Part shown: positions 47,572-57,630 of the stretch, one piece after another
How the letters are laid out: each line of letters opens with the position of its first letter
Numbering within the stretch: the stretch's first letter is position 1
DNA from: Gnetum montanum
Lineage: Eukaryota > Streptophyta > Gnetopsida > Gnetales > Gnetaceae
Direction: 5' to 3'
NCBI GenBank assembly: GCA_015680685.1
Contig: MNCI01022074.1
Location: forward strand, 224,730 to 288,729
DNA length: 64,000 nucleotides
Made by a program: the position numbers and the translations under genes
The notes under the pieces: generated by a model
The model's database searches: none
Told to the model about the DNA's origin: nothing
Seen by the model: only the letters and a program-made list of their open reading frames with translations

Positions 47572-50535
47572 AATAGCCTTCAACATCAATCCCAAGCACA
47601 CTAGCAATCTTGCCCATCCAACAAGAAAATAGGATTGACCACCCTACTAGTCCTACTATGGTAGAGCCAAGGCAATCCCTTAGGCTACGTGGCCAAGACC
47701 TAGAATGTATTGTGCTAAATGATGAACAATATAACTTCATATGTGCAAACATCCAAGTAGGCCTATTCATAGACCACTTGGACACAGAAGTGAAATGGGG
47801 CTATAAGATTATCCACTAAAATGGATGGAAGTATATCCCCTTCTTCATTGACTTTATCCCAATCATGGAACCCTACCATTGGATACTTGCCCGACTTGTT
47901 CAAACACATGAATGCGAAGTGGAAATAGACTATGAGGAGCCCCTATAGGGAGAGGAAGATTAGTTTGAAGCTCATTTTGAGCATGAGAACTCTTTCCAAA
48001 CTATCTTCTAGTAGAGAAACCCTAGTCTAGCCCTCTTGTAGTCCCATTTATCTATCTTTCTTGAGATAGTCATAGCCCTGGCATTACCTTCCAGGTCAAT
48101 GCCTATGGTAGTAATGCACTAGACAGAGCATATATGTTAAGATGCACTACCTTCCATTAACTTGCCGTCTATGGCATTATTGCAACTTGCCCAGTCATCT
48201 TTGCTAGCAGCAATTATTCCTACTCAGCCATACGTTCACATAGTGTATGTCTCCCAGCCCCAAATCACTCAAGCACCTTACACCCTACTTATTTCATTGG
48301 CACCCTTAGTAGTGGTCCAACCCACACATGCATGGCTTGACCTAGTCACTATACCCATAACACAGCCAATGTAGCAAGCACCTCATGTGGTCCTATAACC
48401 TAAAACTATGTCATGGATAACACAACTAGCATAGCAGGTAGTACAAGTAGCACAACTCACTGTAGCATTCCAAAACTTAGATCAAGCATTCCAATTGATC
48501 CAAACCATGATAGAAGAGGTGAAGCAGCTCAAGGCCACCTCCTCTAAAATAATTAAAATAATGAACTTTATTAGGACAATCCCATAAGTCTTGCTATCAC
48601 ATTGATGAATCTACCAAGGATCCTGTTGCCCCAATTCACCAAGTACAATGGTCAAGGGGCTCCCAATGTGCATCTCATGACATTCAGGTCTAAAAACCTA
48701 TTACTATAAGCATAACCACATGTCATCATACATGTATTTGCCATGTCTCTCATTGGCAAGGTGCTAGATTGGTATTGCGCATTACCTAGGGGCTCTATCT
48801 ACTCTTTGAAGGATCTTTTGAGCTAGTTCATGATGTGCTTCAAGTGCAACTTGAAGCTTGAAACTACCCTAAACCAACTGATGCAAATTAAGTAGGGCCA
48901 TCTAGAGCCTGTGAAAAAATTTATCTAATGTTGAAGCACCTCATTGAATGAAATTTGAGAGCCAATAGCTGACACACACCTTCTAGCCATCTTCAAGGAT
49001 GAAATCAATGACTTCATGAAGTCAAAACTATACTATTTAGCCCTATAGTCTTTGAGCCAAGCCTTTGCACAGACCAAGAGCATATAGGATGCAGCCAAAG
49101 CTAGTAAGGACTTACCTTATGTGGCCTACAAAAACCTACATGCCAAAAAGGATAAGGATAAGGGGAGATAGAGTACAACCATGGCAACTATGGCCAACGA
49201 GGGTACAACAACCAACTCGAGGCCAATAGCCAAGCCACCCAAGGCCCTAGCCAGTAAAAAAACTACCAGCCTTAGCACTATGACAACTAACTAGTTCACA
49301 TCATTGGTGGTCATAGTGCAAGCTACTCCAAGGCCCAACTTTGAGTGTAAGGATCACTCCAAGTACACCTCGTTGCCATTAAAACCTTCAAAAATATTGG
49401 ACCAACTATTGAAGGTTGGATGTATCCTATATAAGTAGATATCTAAAGACACTTGCAAAAGACACGATAGATATTGCGAGCTCCTAAGGAATCCCATGTT
49501 GGTAGCCCTAAATGAGCCCCTAGTCCTAAAACACTTTAGGCTAGATTGGTTTTGCCACTACCACCAGTTGCCTAGTAACAACACCAATTTTTATATAGCC
49601 CTACAGGATGACCTCCAAAGAATGATTGATAGAGGAGAGTTGGTACTTGATGCTATTAACCTAGTTAGGCCTCAGACCAATTTATGAGGGTGTGCAAGGA
49701 TCCTCTAAATATGGATGATGCATGTTACATCATAAATGCTATTAGCATTGGTATTAATCTAGAACCAGTGAAGTGGCTATTTGTGATCCATGTGACCTCT
49801 GGTAGCATAAGGGTCCCCTCCACCTCCATAAGTTTGAGGCTCCCTTTCATTATTAGAGTGCCACCTGAAGCACCTACAACTCCCATCATGTTTAGGATTC
49901 CACAACATGACACAATGACAATAGTTTAGCCAGTTATTGTTATTATGATGCCACAATATGCTAGCTCCTCACCTACCTAGAGTTTAGTAGTGGGCAATGC
50001 ATTAATCCCCTCTCATCCAAGGGCCAATCTTGCTAGCAACATTAATAGACCCTTTAGGTGGCAACTAGAGTGGCCCAACAAGCATCTCATAGATAGAATG
50101 ATTAGGCAACATCAAGAGTAAATAGCACTTGGTCCATTAAAGCTAGTACCTCTATCTATGGTTCCCATGGCCAAAAAAATTGAGGAGGCTACCACTAGCA
50201 ACCTGCAACTAAGCATTGGGGCCCTTGTGCAAGCCAAGCCAACAAAGCCCAAGTTGTCCCCACAAAATTCATCTCTTACGACATATGGAAGGAGTTAAAA
50301 GTTAATAAAATTGCAACTGATGGTAAAGACTTTATGGGTACATTAGACTAGGTTAAGAAAGCACTAAAGTAGAAGAACATAACATTGAGCCTCTATGATC
50401 TAATCATGACCTCATCTACCCACTATGAAGCACTAGTGTAGATGCTGACCTCCATTCCTATCAAAGAGGACATCCTAGCATATGAGAATTCCATCCATCC
50501 TATGATGTTGCCTCCTACACCATAGGAATCAAGCT
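47572..50535 (+). pseudogene. gag: Gag of F2
   Basis: Starts at ATG 47572. A well-kept N-terminal part (47610-47819) includes LRLRGQDLECIVLNDEQYNF and VKWGYKIIH, matching F1's gag. A Pro/Gln/Val-rich linker (48160-48540) is followed by the capsid region (QFTKYNGQGAPNVHLMTF at about 48633, LDWYCALPRGSIYSLKDL at about 48767, CNLKLETTLNQLMQIK at about 48844). The knuckle-like WFCHYHQLPSNNTNFYIALQ (about 49550) follows. The last part (50280-50530) contains SLYDLIMTSSTHYEAL, shared with F1 (LYDLIMNSTIHHEEL at about 5290). Confidence 0.8.
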
Positions 50536-50539
50536 CCAC

Positions 50540-51245
50540 ACCCCTTGCATTTCATGATGAGGCAATTAAGGTTGAACTTAGAAAGGGTGAGGTCATAAGG
50601 GCTCCCATGTTTATCATCATACGTGTTGGACAATGCAAGATATGGAGGGTGCACATCGATGATGGGGTAACAAAAAATGTTATCCCATACATTGTTGTTG
50701 ATAAGTTAGGCCTCAAGGCCCTAATCAAGTCAACAAAAATCACATGCTTAATGTCCTTTAGCAGGTCATGTGTCATCGTTAAGGGTAATATGACAATAGC
50801 CTTCATGGTAGGGGAGTAATTCTCCATCATTGTAGAATTCATCATCATAAAGGAAATTCTCAGCTTTAACTTAATATTAGGCAAGCTATGGTTGGTCAAT
50901 TATGGGTTGTCTCCTTCATTATTCATTAGGAAATCCACCTTCCATATGAAGGTGGTAAAGTTATCATCCATGGTGATAATGCCACCCTTTCGACTATCAA
51001 CAACATAGACATGGGGCAAGGGTCAGAGGTTAAATTCCCTAATGACACAACTTTGGTAGAAAATGAAACACATGAGATTGACATACCTGAAGAGGTAGTA
51101 GAAGCTATTGATCTCATAGAGGATACCCTATGGGCAGAATTGCCCTTCAATGTAGCAAACAAGGGTCAAGAAGACTATAGCATAGTGCAATCTAGGCACT
51201 ACGTGCTCCCTAATCCATACAAGGTTAGGAAGCAACTACGTGACT
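50540..51245 (+). pseudogene. pro: Aspartic protease of F2
   Basis: Open for 70 codons (50607-50819) with CKIWRVHIDDGVTKNVIPYI and VDKLGLKALIKS, which corresponds to F1's VDDGVATNIIP. A single stop then precedes a strand with IVEFIIIKEILSFNLILGK, the usual protease end. It continues as an acidic stretch (51011-51247, VEAIDLIEDTLWAELPFNVA) matching DVSWDELPFNIT in F1 at about 6005. No reverse transcriptase follows. Confidence 0.78.
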
Positions 51246-51529
51246 AAGGTACCCTCTTAGTTTGAAGGTGCACTAGGAATCCACCCACTATTCACTTCCC
51301 TAAACCCTGCATCATGTTCCCCATTTATGTTACATTAGCACTATAGCATATTTTTTTTGCATGTAGTTTAATTGCTTAGCTTACCATCTGCATCGCTTAT
51401 GCATTCAATAGCTTAGTTTACATTTCTACCATTATTTTTTTAATGCATTTCCCTTCATACATAAAAAATATCAAAATGCATAAAAATCATAAAAACTAAA
51501 ATTACAAAAATAAGATATAACAATACATA

Positions 51530-52790
51530 ACCTACCATGGGCCTATACTGGCAATGTATAACCCATCATGGCCTTAAACTAGTAATGTCACTGCCCATCA
51601 TTGCCTTAAATTGGTAGTGTTATGGCCTACTGTGGCCTTAAACTAGTGACGAGTGGCCTAAAATGGCCTTAAACTACCACCATTAGTCCTCTTATTGTGG
51701 CCTAAAGTGGCCTAAAACTAGCAATACATGACTAGGAATGGCCTAAAACTATCATCACAGCTTGAAATGGCCTTAAACAAGTAGTTGCATGGCCTACAAT
51801 GGCCTTAAACTATCATCGTGGTCCAAAATGGCCTTAAACTAGCAATTGTCCTGACCTAGAATGGCCTTAAAGTACTGCAACAGTCCAGAATGGCCTAATT
51901 TTATTGCCTTTAATTCTACAACCCAACGACCTACTATGGCCTTAAATTGCTAATGCAAGGGCCTATAATGACCTTAAACTAGGAAACTACCTAGCTCAAA
52001 ATGGCCTAAAACTATCATTTTCAATTCCAACGTTGTGGCTTGGAATGGCCTTAAACTATTGTAACAACTTGGAACAATCTAAAACTATTACCATGGCCTA
52101 AAATGGCCAAAAACTAGCATCAACCCACTATGGGCTTGAACTAGCATGGGGCTTGTAAAGGCTTCGAACTAATAACAAACTCGCTATGGATTGCAATGGC
52201 CTAGACTTGCATACTTATAACAAATGAAATAAAATCATCATATGCCATACTTGAAGCTATACTGCATTTAGCATGTAGCACCACACATCACCGAAGAAAG
52301 GTAAGCACTCATTTGCTATGATGTTAAATTGGCATAGTATTCATTTGCTTTGACATTAAACAAGCATATCATTCATCTGCTATGATGCTAAATTGGCATA
52401 GTTCATCCGCTATGATGCTAAACTAGAATAGTTCATCTACTACAACATTAAACTGGCACACACCCACTAGTCATCCACTATGACATTAAACTAGCACACC
52501 ATTTGTCTACTATGATGCTAAACTAGCACAACATTTTTCTGCTATGATGTTAAATTGGCACACACACATAGTAAGTCTGCTACGACATTAAACTAGCATA
52601 GAGGTTTTCTATGACCATAAAAAAGCATGATATTCATTTGTTATGATGTTTTACTAATAGTCCACCATGAATTTAAAGTGGCACAACATGTTCACTATGA
52701 CCTTAAACTAGCATAGAGTAGTTCACTAAGACTATAATCTAGTAAGCATAGTCTAACAAGACCTTAAACTAGGTTTGTGATCAACCACTA
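51530..52790. repeat. GGCCTTAAACTAG minisatellite of F2, two variants
   Basis: The first part (51530-52110) has about fifteen copies of a motif close to atggccttaaactagcaa at 30-50 bp spacing. The second part (52310-52780) has about twelve copies of a variant close to ctatgatgttaaactggca, spaced about 45 bp. The array begins about 290 bp after the protease frame. The preceding 51246-51529 is non-coding and AT-rich. Confidence 0.88.
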
Positions 52791-52904
52791 ATAATTTCTT
52801 CCATCCTCCTATAAGTGAGTGAGTGAGTGAGCATAAACCTTACCCCCCGTCTAGACCATGTAGGAAAGCATATTATAGTCCTAGAATGGAGCACCTACCA
52901 TGGG

Positions 52905-53225
52905 GGTAGCCTTTAGAGCAATTGTAGCATCTTTGTCCCTTGCACTTTTATAGGAATTTGAACACTTGTAATGGATGTGACCTTAGGAGCACTTACAACA
53001 TCTTGGCCCCCTACAATTCTTCTAGCTTTTGGAGCACTCACCATGGGTGTAGCCTTGGGAACACTTGTAGAATCTTGGCCCCCTATAGTTTTGTTAGCTT
53101 TTTGAGCTCTTACCACTAGTATAGCCTTTGGAGAACTTGTAGCATCTTGGGCCCCTACTATTTTACTAGCTTTTTGAGCTCCTGCCACTAGTGTAACCTT
53201 TAGAGCACTTGTAGCATCTTTGTCC
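52905..53225. repeat. 72-bp tandem repeat with a 24-codon antisense frame
   Basis: Copies of a cttgtagcatcttggccccct-like phrase occur at 52920, 52994, 53066, 53138 and 53210, a period of 72-74 bp. On the minus strand a 91-codon frame (53188-52913) reads through them, with repeats of the type APKARRIVGGQDVVSAPKVT. The multiple-of-three period keeps the frame. It lies at the end of the minisatellite, close to where an antisense gene would be expected in a Tat-type element, but an accidental frame in a repeat is possible. Confidence 0.6.
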
Positions 53226-54216
53226 CTAACATTTTATTTGCATTATGTGTTGTGTGTTTTTCTTGTCTTCTCGGAGTTGTGTTTGTAGGATGAAGCCCTG
53301 GGCAATTGTGCAAAGACGCATTTCATTATAGTGGCAAGTCACCACATTGCTTTGATGTACATGATTGGACTAGCTAAGACGCTCAAGAGTGCACATTCCT
53401 ATAACCTCATTATAGCCTACTTACATCCATCCCTATGTCTCAATACTCTTACATGTTCCTACATAGTCAATATTGCAAACCCCTTTGCCACTTTTGTGTT
53501 TTCAAAACATGACATCCTTTTCAAGTTAAAATATAGAACCCAAGGCAAACATGACATAAGTTGTCTCATGGGGAGCCTCTGTTGGTTGGTCAAAGCATAG
53601 GTGGATGTAATAGAAGTCATCCCAGGGAGGAAAGAGCTATCCTATAGATGTGGTGTAGTTTCATAAACATCAAAGAAAAGTCCATCTAGTGGCATGTAGT
53701 CCACTTTATGAGAAGCACACCATAGTTAGCATTTAGCAATGTGTAGAACCCAAAATAGGTTTTCCCTATGAAAAAGGGTAAAAATTAAAAAAAAATGCAA
53801 GGAAAAAACCAAAAGGGACAAAGCAAATCCCCAATTAATCTACAAGCACTAAAATTTAGCAACTAGCTTAGCCTTGAATCCACATTGACTCTTTCATGAG
53901 CACTTCGATAAGAGGTCAACGTTTTCAAGGCAAGACACTCTAGTGCCCTGGTCATCATTAGCCATGAGGTCCTTGCATCAAAATATCTTTGCTTACACCC
54001 TATCTTCCCTTTCTATCTCTAGTACATCACCTATGTCTTCTCTCATTTTCACCTAGCATCTAGCATACCATTATCCATACCACTCTTGAATACAGTGTAG
54101 CGACATCTAATCTTACATTGAAGAGGAATGTTGATGCTAGGCCTACTATGGTGTTTTCTCATTCTTTGTCAAAATCTCTTGGGCCACTCCTCCAAACATC
54201 AATAAAGAAGGGCCAA
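53226..54216 (+). other. F2 pre-LTR non-coding region
   Basis: Matches F1 30098-30978. An open stretch (53331-53600) has no equivalent in F1 and is not supported as a gene. It ends in aataaagaagggccaa, the polypurine-like tract before the LTR. Confidence 0.65.
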
Positions 54217-55821
54217 TGAAACACAACCAAATTTGGACATTAGCATCCTAGGCACAAAATTTCCTAAGTGTTGAGACTACACTCTACTACCCCAAAGCAT
54301 AGTCAAGTGTAGTTAGCATGAAGGTCCAATTTTTGCAAATTTTTCTAAGTGTTGAAACTACACTCTCGACTACCCTAGAGCATAGTCAGCCTCACGCAGA
54401 GCATAGTCAATACAAAGGCTAGTTTTTATGAGACTATGCTCTCCACTATCTTAGAGCATAGTCAAGTGTAGTCAGCATGAAGGCCTAGTTTTTGTGTATT
54501 TTTTTCTAAGTGTTGAGAGTACGCTATCAACTAGCCCAAAGTTTAGTCAAGCGTAGTAAACTAGAAGCTAGTTTCTACAAGTTCTGACAAGTGCTAAGAC
54601 TACACTCACCCCTAGTTGGGAGCATAGCCAGCCTCTTATGAAGAGCATAGTCAGTACATAGTCATATTTTTAAAAAGTTTTCTAAGTGTGGGACTACGCT
54701 CTCACCTAGTCCAAAGTGTAGTCAAGTGTAGTCAGGCGAAACAACCTTCAAAGGCCTCCAAAATGTAGCATTGGCATTTAGCTCAACTCCAACTCACTTC
54801 TAGCAATTGTAGTTGGAAAAATGCATCTTTGTTGTATCCCTTTTATCCCCAAAATTGTAATTAAACTTGACCTCACACAAGATAGTGGAGAGCATAGTCC
54901 CAGAGTGTAGTCTTCAAAGTTTCTTTGTTAAGGTAGATTATAGTCCTCACATATACATGCACTCGGAAACCCAGTCATAGTCTCTTAGACTCATAGAGTC
55001 TAATAGAGTATAGTAGAGTACAACACCACTAGGCTCAATGGAAAGCATAGTTGGGTTATGGTGTAGCTCCAACTATCCTCTTTGCCATGTGATAGTCAGT
55101 CCACATTTCATGCTAAACCTAGCCTTATAAATACCTCTACCCTTAATGTTTTTAGGGTTGGAAAAATTGATGTAGGTTGGCAAATTTGAAGCATTGGCAC
55201 ATTTTAGACTTCATAGACTTGTAAAATTAAGGAGTTCTTGGGAGGGAACCAGAGGCATCTTGGAAAAGTTGTAGACTACCATAGCCTACCATAGTCCACT
55301 ACAACCCATTGCATGTCATGGCATCCAACTCAGTAGGCATAGACACCATGGTAGAATGTTAATCTTCCTAGCTAGACACCTTTGGGACTATGACTATGCT
55401 ATCCACTACACCTGTTATACACCACATGCCTTCTATCCCCTTCTAGAGTTAACTATGTCAACCCCATTTGGGGTGGTTTCATTCTCTCTTATTTTCTTTG
55501 CATTTTCTACCATTTCAGTACATAGCCATGCTTGGGAAATGGTTCTCACACATTGGCACCTTCATTTTTCATCAAAAATTTTGACTACACTCACACCCAT
55601 TAACATCATTGACATTGCACAAACACTTAGCATCATTTTGCATTATCATTGTAGCTAACCATGTTGCACCCTAGTTACATCTGGTAAGTCCCTATCTAAT
55701 CAACAAGATTATTCAAGGCATCCCATCTCTACCTCTAGAAGGCTCTTACATGTACTTAGGATTAAAATATGCACATGTGGACCTTTTGGTATTCCAGCCA
55801 CGGATGTTTTCAATCATCACA
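54217..55821 (+). mobile_element. 3' LTR of F2
   Basis: Starts TGAAACACAACC and ends aatcatcaca, followed by the target duplication atgac. It carries hairpin-type repeats (54265-54760), including the perfect arms GACTATGCTCT/AGAGCATAGTC near 54430, and a TATA-like cttataaatacc near 55124. It aligns with the 5' LTR throughout but with frequent transitions, so F2 is not recent. Confidence 0.9.
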
Positions 55822-56102
55822 ATGACAAGGACTATTCATGATCATTGGATCTCCTCTCTTACTCTTTAGCTACCAAGAGGTATTGGATGTCATTTTTATC
55901 TAGGGTGTTTACTTTTATTATCATAAACACCCAATTTTGTAAAATATTGCAACTCCATACACTTGGGCAATCCAAGTCTATCTATTCTATCTAAGTCAAT
56001 TTATATGTTAGTTAATAATCCCATACCTTCTCAATATTTTATAAGGAACTTGTTTCTTACCTTCTTCACTTGAGGACAAGTTTTCGTTCAATTGTGTGGC
56101 TA

Positions 56103-56951
56103 TGATGAATCATGTTTTGACTAGCTTTGATATTAAAGCCTTGACATTAGATACCTGATGTCAGAGCCCAAGACACAATGTTGAATATCTAATATCGCAA
56201 GGTATATGCTGGCCTATAAATATAGTGCTTGGACTTACAATTTTCATAATTTTTTTATGAGTGTTTTCATACTATAGTGAAGCTCTTGTAATTTGTTTTA
56301 TCCAAAGTTAGAATATTTTCTAATTGCCCACAGTAGGAGTCTAAGTGTGTACGAAACATTATTTGAACATTGATGTACTTGAGCACAATAGTGTGATGGG
56401 AATAAAGATGATCTCTTTTGATCATCCTTCTAGCATTGAGAATAGATTAATATTTCTTTTATGCATTCATCATTCAAGCACTTTACTATAATGCATTTTC
56501 ATTGAGTAGTTAATTTCTAGTTTTTAATGAACACAAGCATGACCACTTCAAGCATACATGTAGTACTTGGTAACCCAGAACACTTTTTTTTAACCAAAAA
56601 GTGCTGCTTGCATTTAGGATGTGTTTGAAAAGTGGAAATAGGTACTTGTGTTAGACTAGCTAGGTAGTAGATGAATTAGAGTCTAAATTACTCTATCTTA
56701 CATTATTGTTGTAGGTGGTTAAACTTACAAAACATAAAATGATAAAAATCATGTGCCTCAATTACACTTAAACCATATCCTTGAGCTTCACAAGTGTAAT
56801 TGGGAAGACAATGAACATTCTCAATGCCCATTTCACTTCCTAGAGGAACTAGTACACTGGAGAACTATAGGTTCATGAAGTTCAATCAGATCACACGTGA
56901 ATGTTTTAGTGATTCATATAGTTGGGCTTAGGGGTACCTTACAACTCATCA
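56103..56951 (+). mobile_element. 3' LTR of C
   Basis: Starts tgatgaatcatgttttga, ends ctcatca, then the target duplication ttatt. The same U3 words as the 5' LTR (acctgatgtc, gatgttgaatatc) precede cctataaatatagtg near 56213. It is the pair of 36543-37344. Confidence 0.92.
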
Positions 56952-57463
56952 TTATTTTTTTAACATATGCTTAAAAGCGTAGTTTTGTTTTTATTCTTAT
57001 TCTTTTTCCACTGTACTTTTGTACTGCTACCCATGAAAATCTAGTTTTTTCTATTTTCTTTTGTTTTTAAGGAAACAAAAATGCATTGGAGCCTATTTTT
57101 TTTTGTATTTTTATTTCCACTCTCTTCTTCTATTCCATACTTTTTTGAATTCTAAGCTTTGTGGATGGTTTTTTCTTACTCTAAATCTGGATTTTGGATT
57201 GCTATGGTCATATCTACGTAGGTGTAGAACTTGGTGGGAGAAAAATGGAGTCCTATTATATTTTTGAGGGTTTTCTACTTGTTTCAGCCTTTCTACCTAA
57301 CAATTTTAATTGGTGGGTTGTCTTTATATTTTCCTATATTTTTGTGTTGGATTAATGTATATGATTATGTGATGTGGGCATGTGGGAAAAATAGCTCCAT
57401 GATTAATCTTTGACATGTTATTTTTTCTATTTCCTAAAATTGTCCAATTTTAGTTATGAATTA
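56952..57463 (+). mobile_element. 5' LTR of D, second part
   Basis: Continues D's LTR after C; aligns with 59096-59595 (acatatgcttaaaagc, ttgaggaaacaaaaa-like and tattttctatttcc phrases). It ends near 57463, where it jumps to integrase-end sequence. The frames at 57061-57413 are LTR sequence, not genes. Confidence 0.82.
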
Positions 57464-57630
57464 GAGGTTGTTGATTGTATGTTGTGATAGCTATGTAGTA
57501 AAGTTATATCGATGGACAAGATTTTATGGAGTAAACATTGAGCTTCAAAGGCTACTTGGAAGTTAAAGACTGAGATGCATGCAGCTCATGTTGAGATCTT
57601 TCAGGAGGAAGATTCTCAAGGATGGGAGAG
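57464..57630 (+). pseudogene. pol: Chromodomain remnant at the end of D integrase
   Basis: The frame reads ILWSKH, a stop, then ASKATWKLKTEMHAAHVEIF and QEEDSQGWE up to the LTR. The ATW-x-L-x-x-E-M pattern is the second half of the chromodomain that ends integrase in chromoviruses and that targets insertion to particular chromatin. It is only some 35-40 codons long. Together with the large LTR and the TGTTACATCCC end it places D near the Tekay/Del group. Confidence 0.65.

Larger units (their letters stand above)
45422..55821 (+). mobile_element. F2: Tat-like element lacking pol, TSD atgac
   Basis: Both LTRs are present (45422-47093 and 54217-55821), flanked by atgac at 45417-45421 and 55822-55826. 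The first base pair of the 5' LTR has changed from TG to TA. Between the LTRs: primer site, gag, protease, minisatellite, a 72-bp repeat block and a pre-LTR region. No RT, RNase H or integrase sequence is seen, so F2 would have needed another element's enzymes, or lost its own after insertion. Confidence 0.9.
36543..56951 (+). mobile_element. C: complete-ended Athila-like element, TSD ttatt
   Basis: Both LTRs are present (36543-37344 and 56103-56951). The 5-bp target duplication ttatt lies at 36538-36542 and 56952-56956. The paralogous LTR of D at about 59090-59110 shows the unoccupied site with ttatt once. Contents: primer site, gag, protease, RT-RNase H, integrase and 3' untranslated region, the last interrupted by F2. 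Without F2, C is about 10 kb. Confidence 0.92.

Noticed and set aside
57061-57413. Hydrophobic frames resembling membrane proteins
   Set aside because: They fall inside the D 5' LTR and are not open in the paralogous LTR at 59200-59540.
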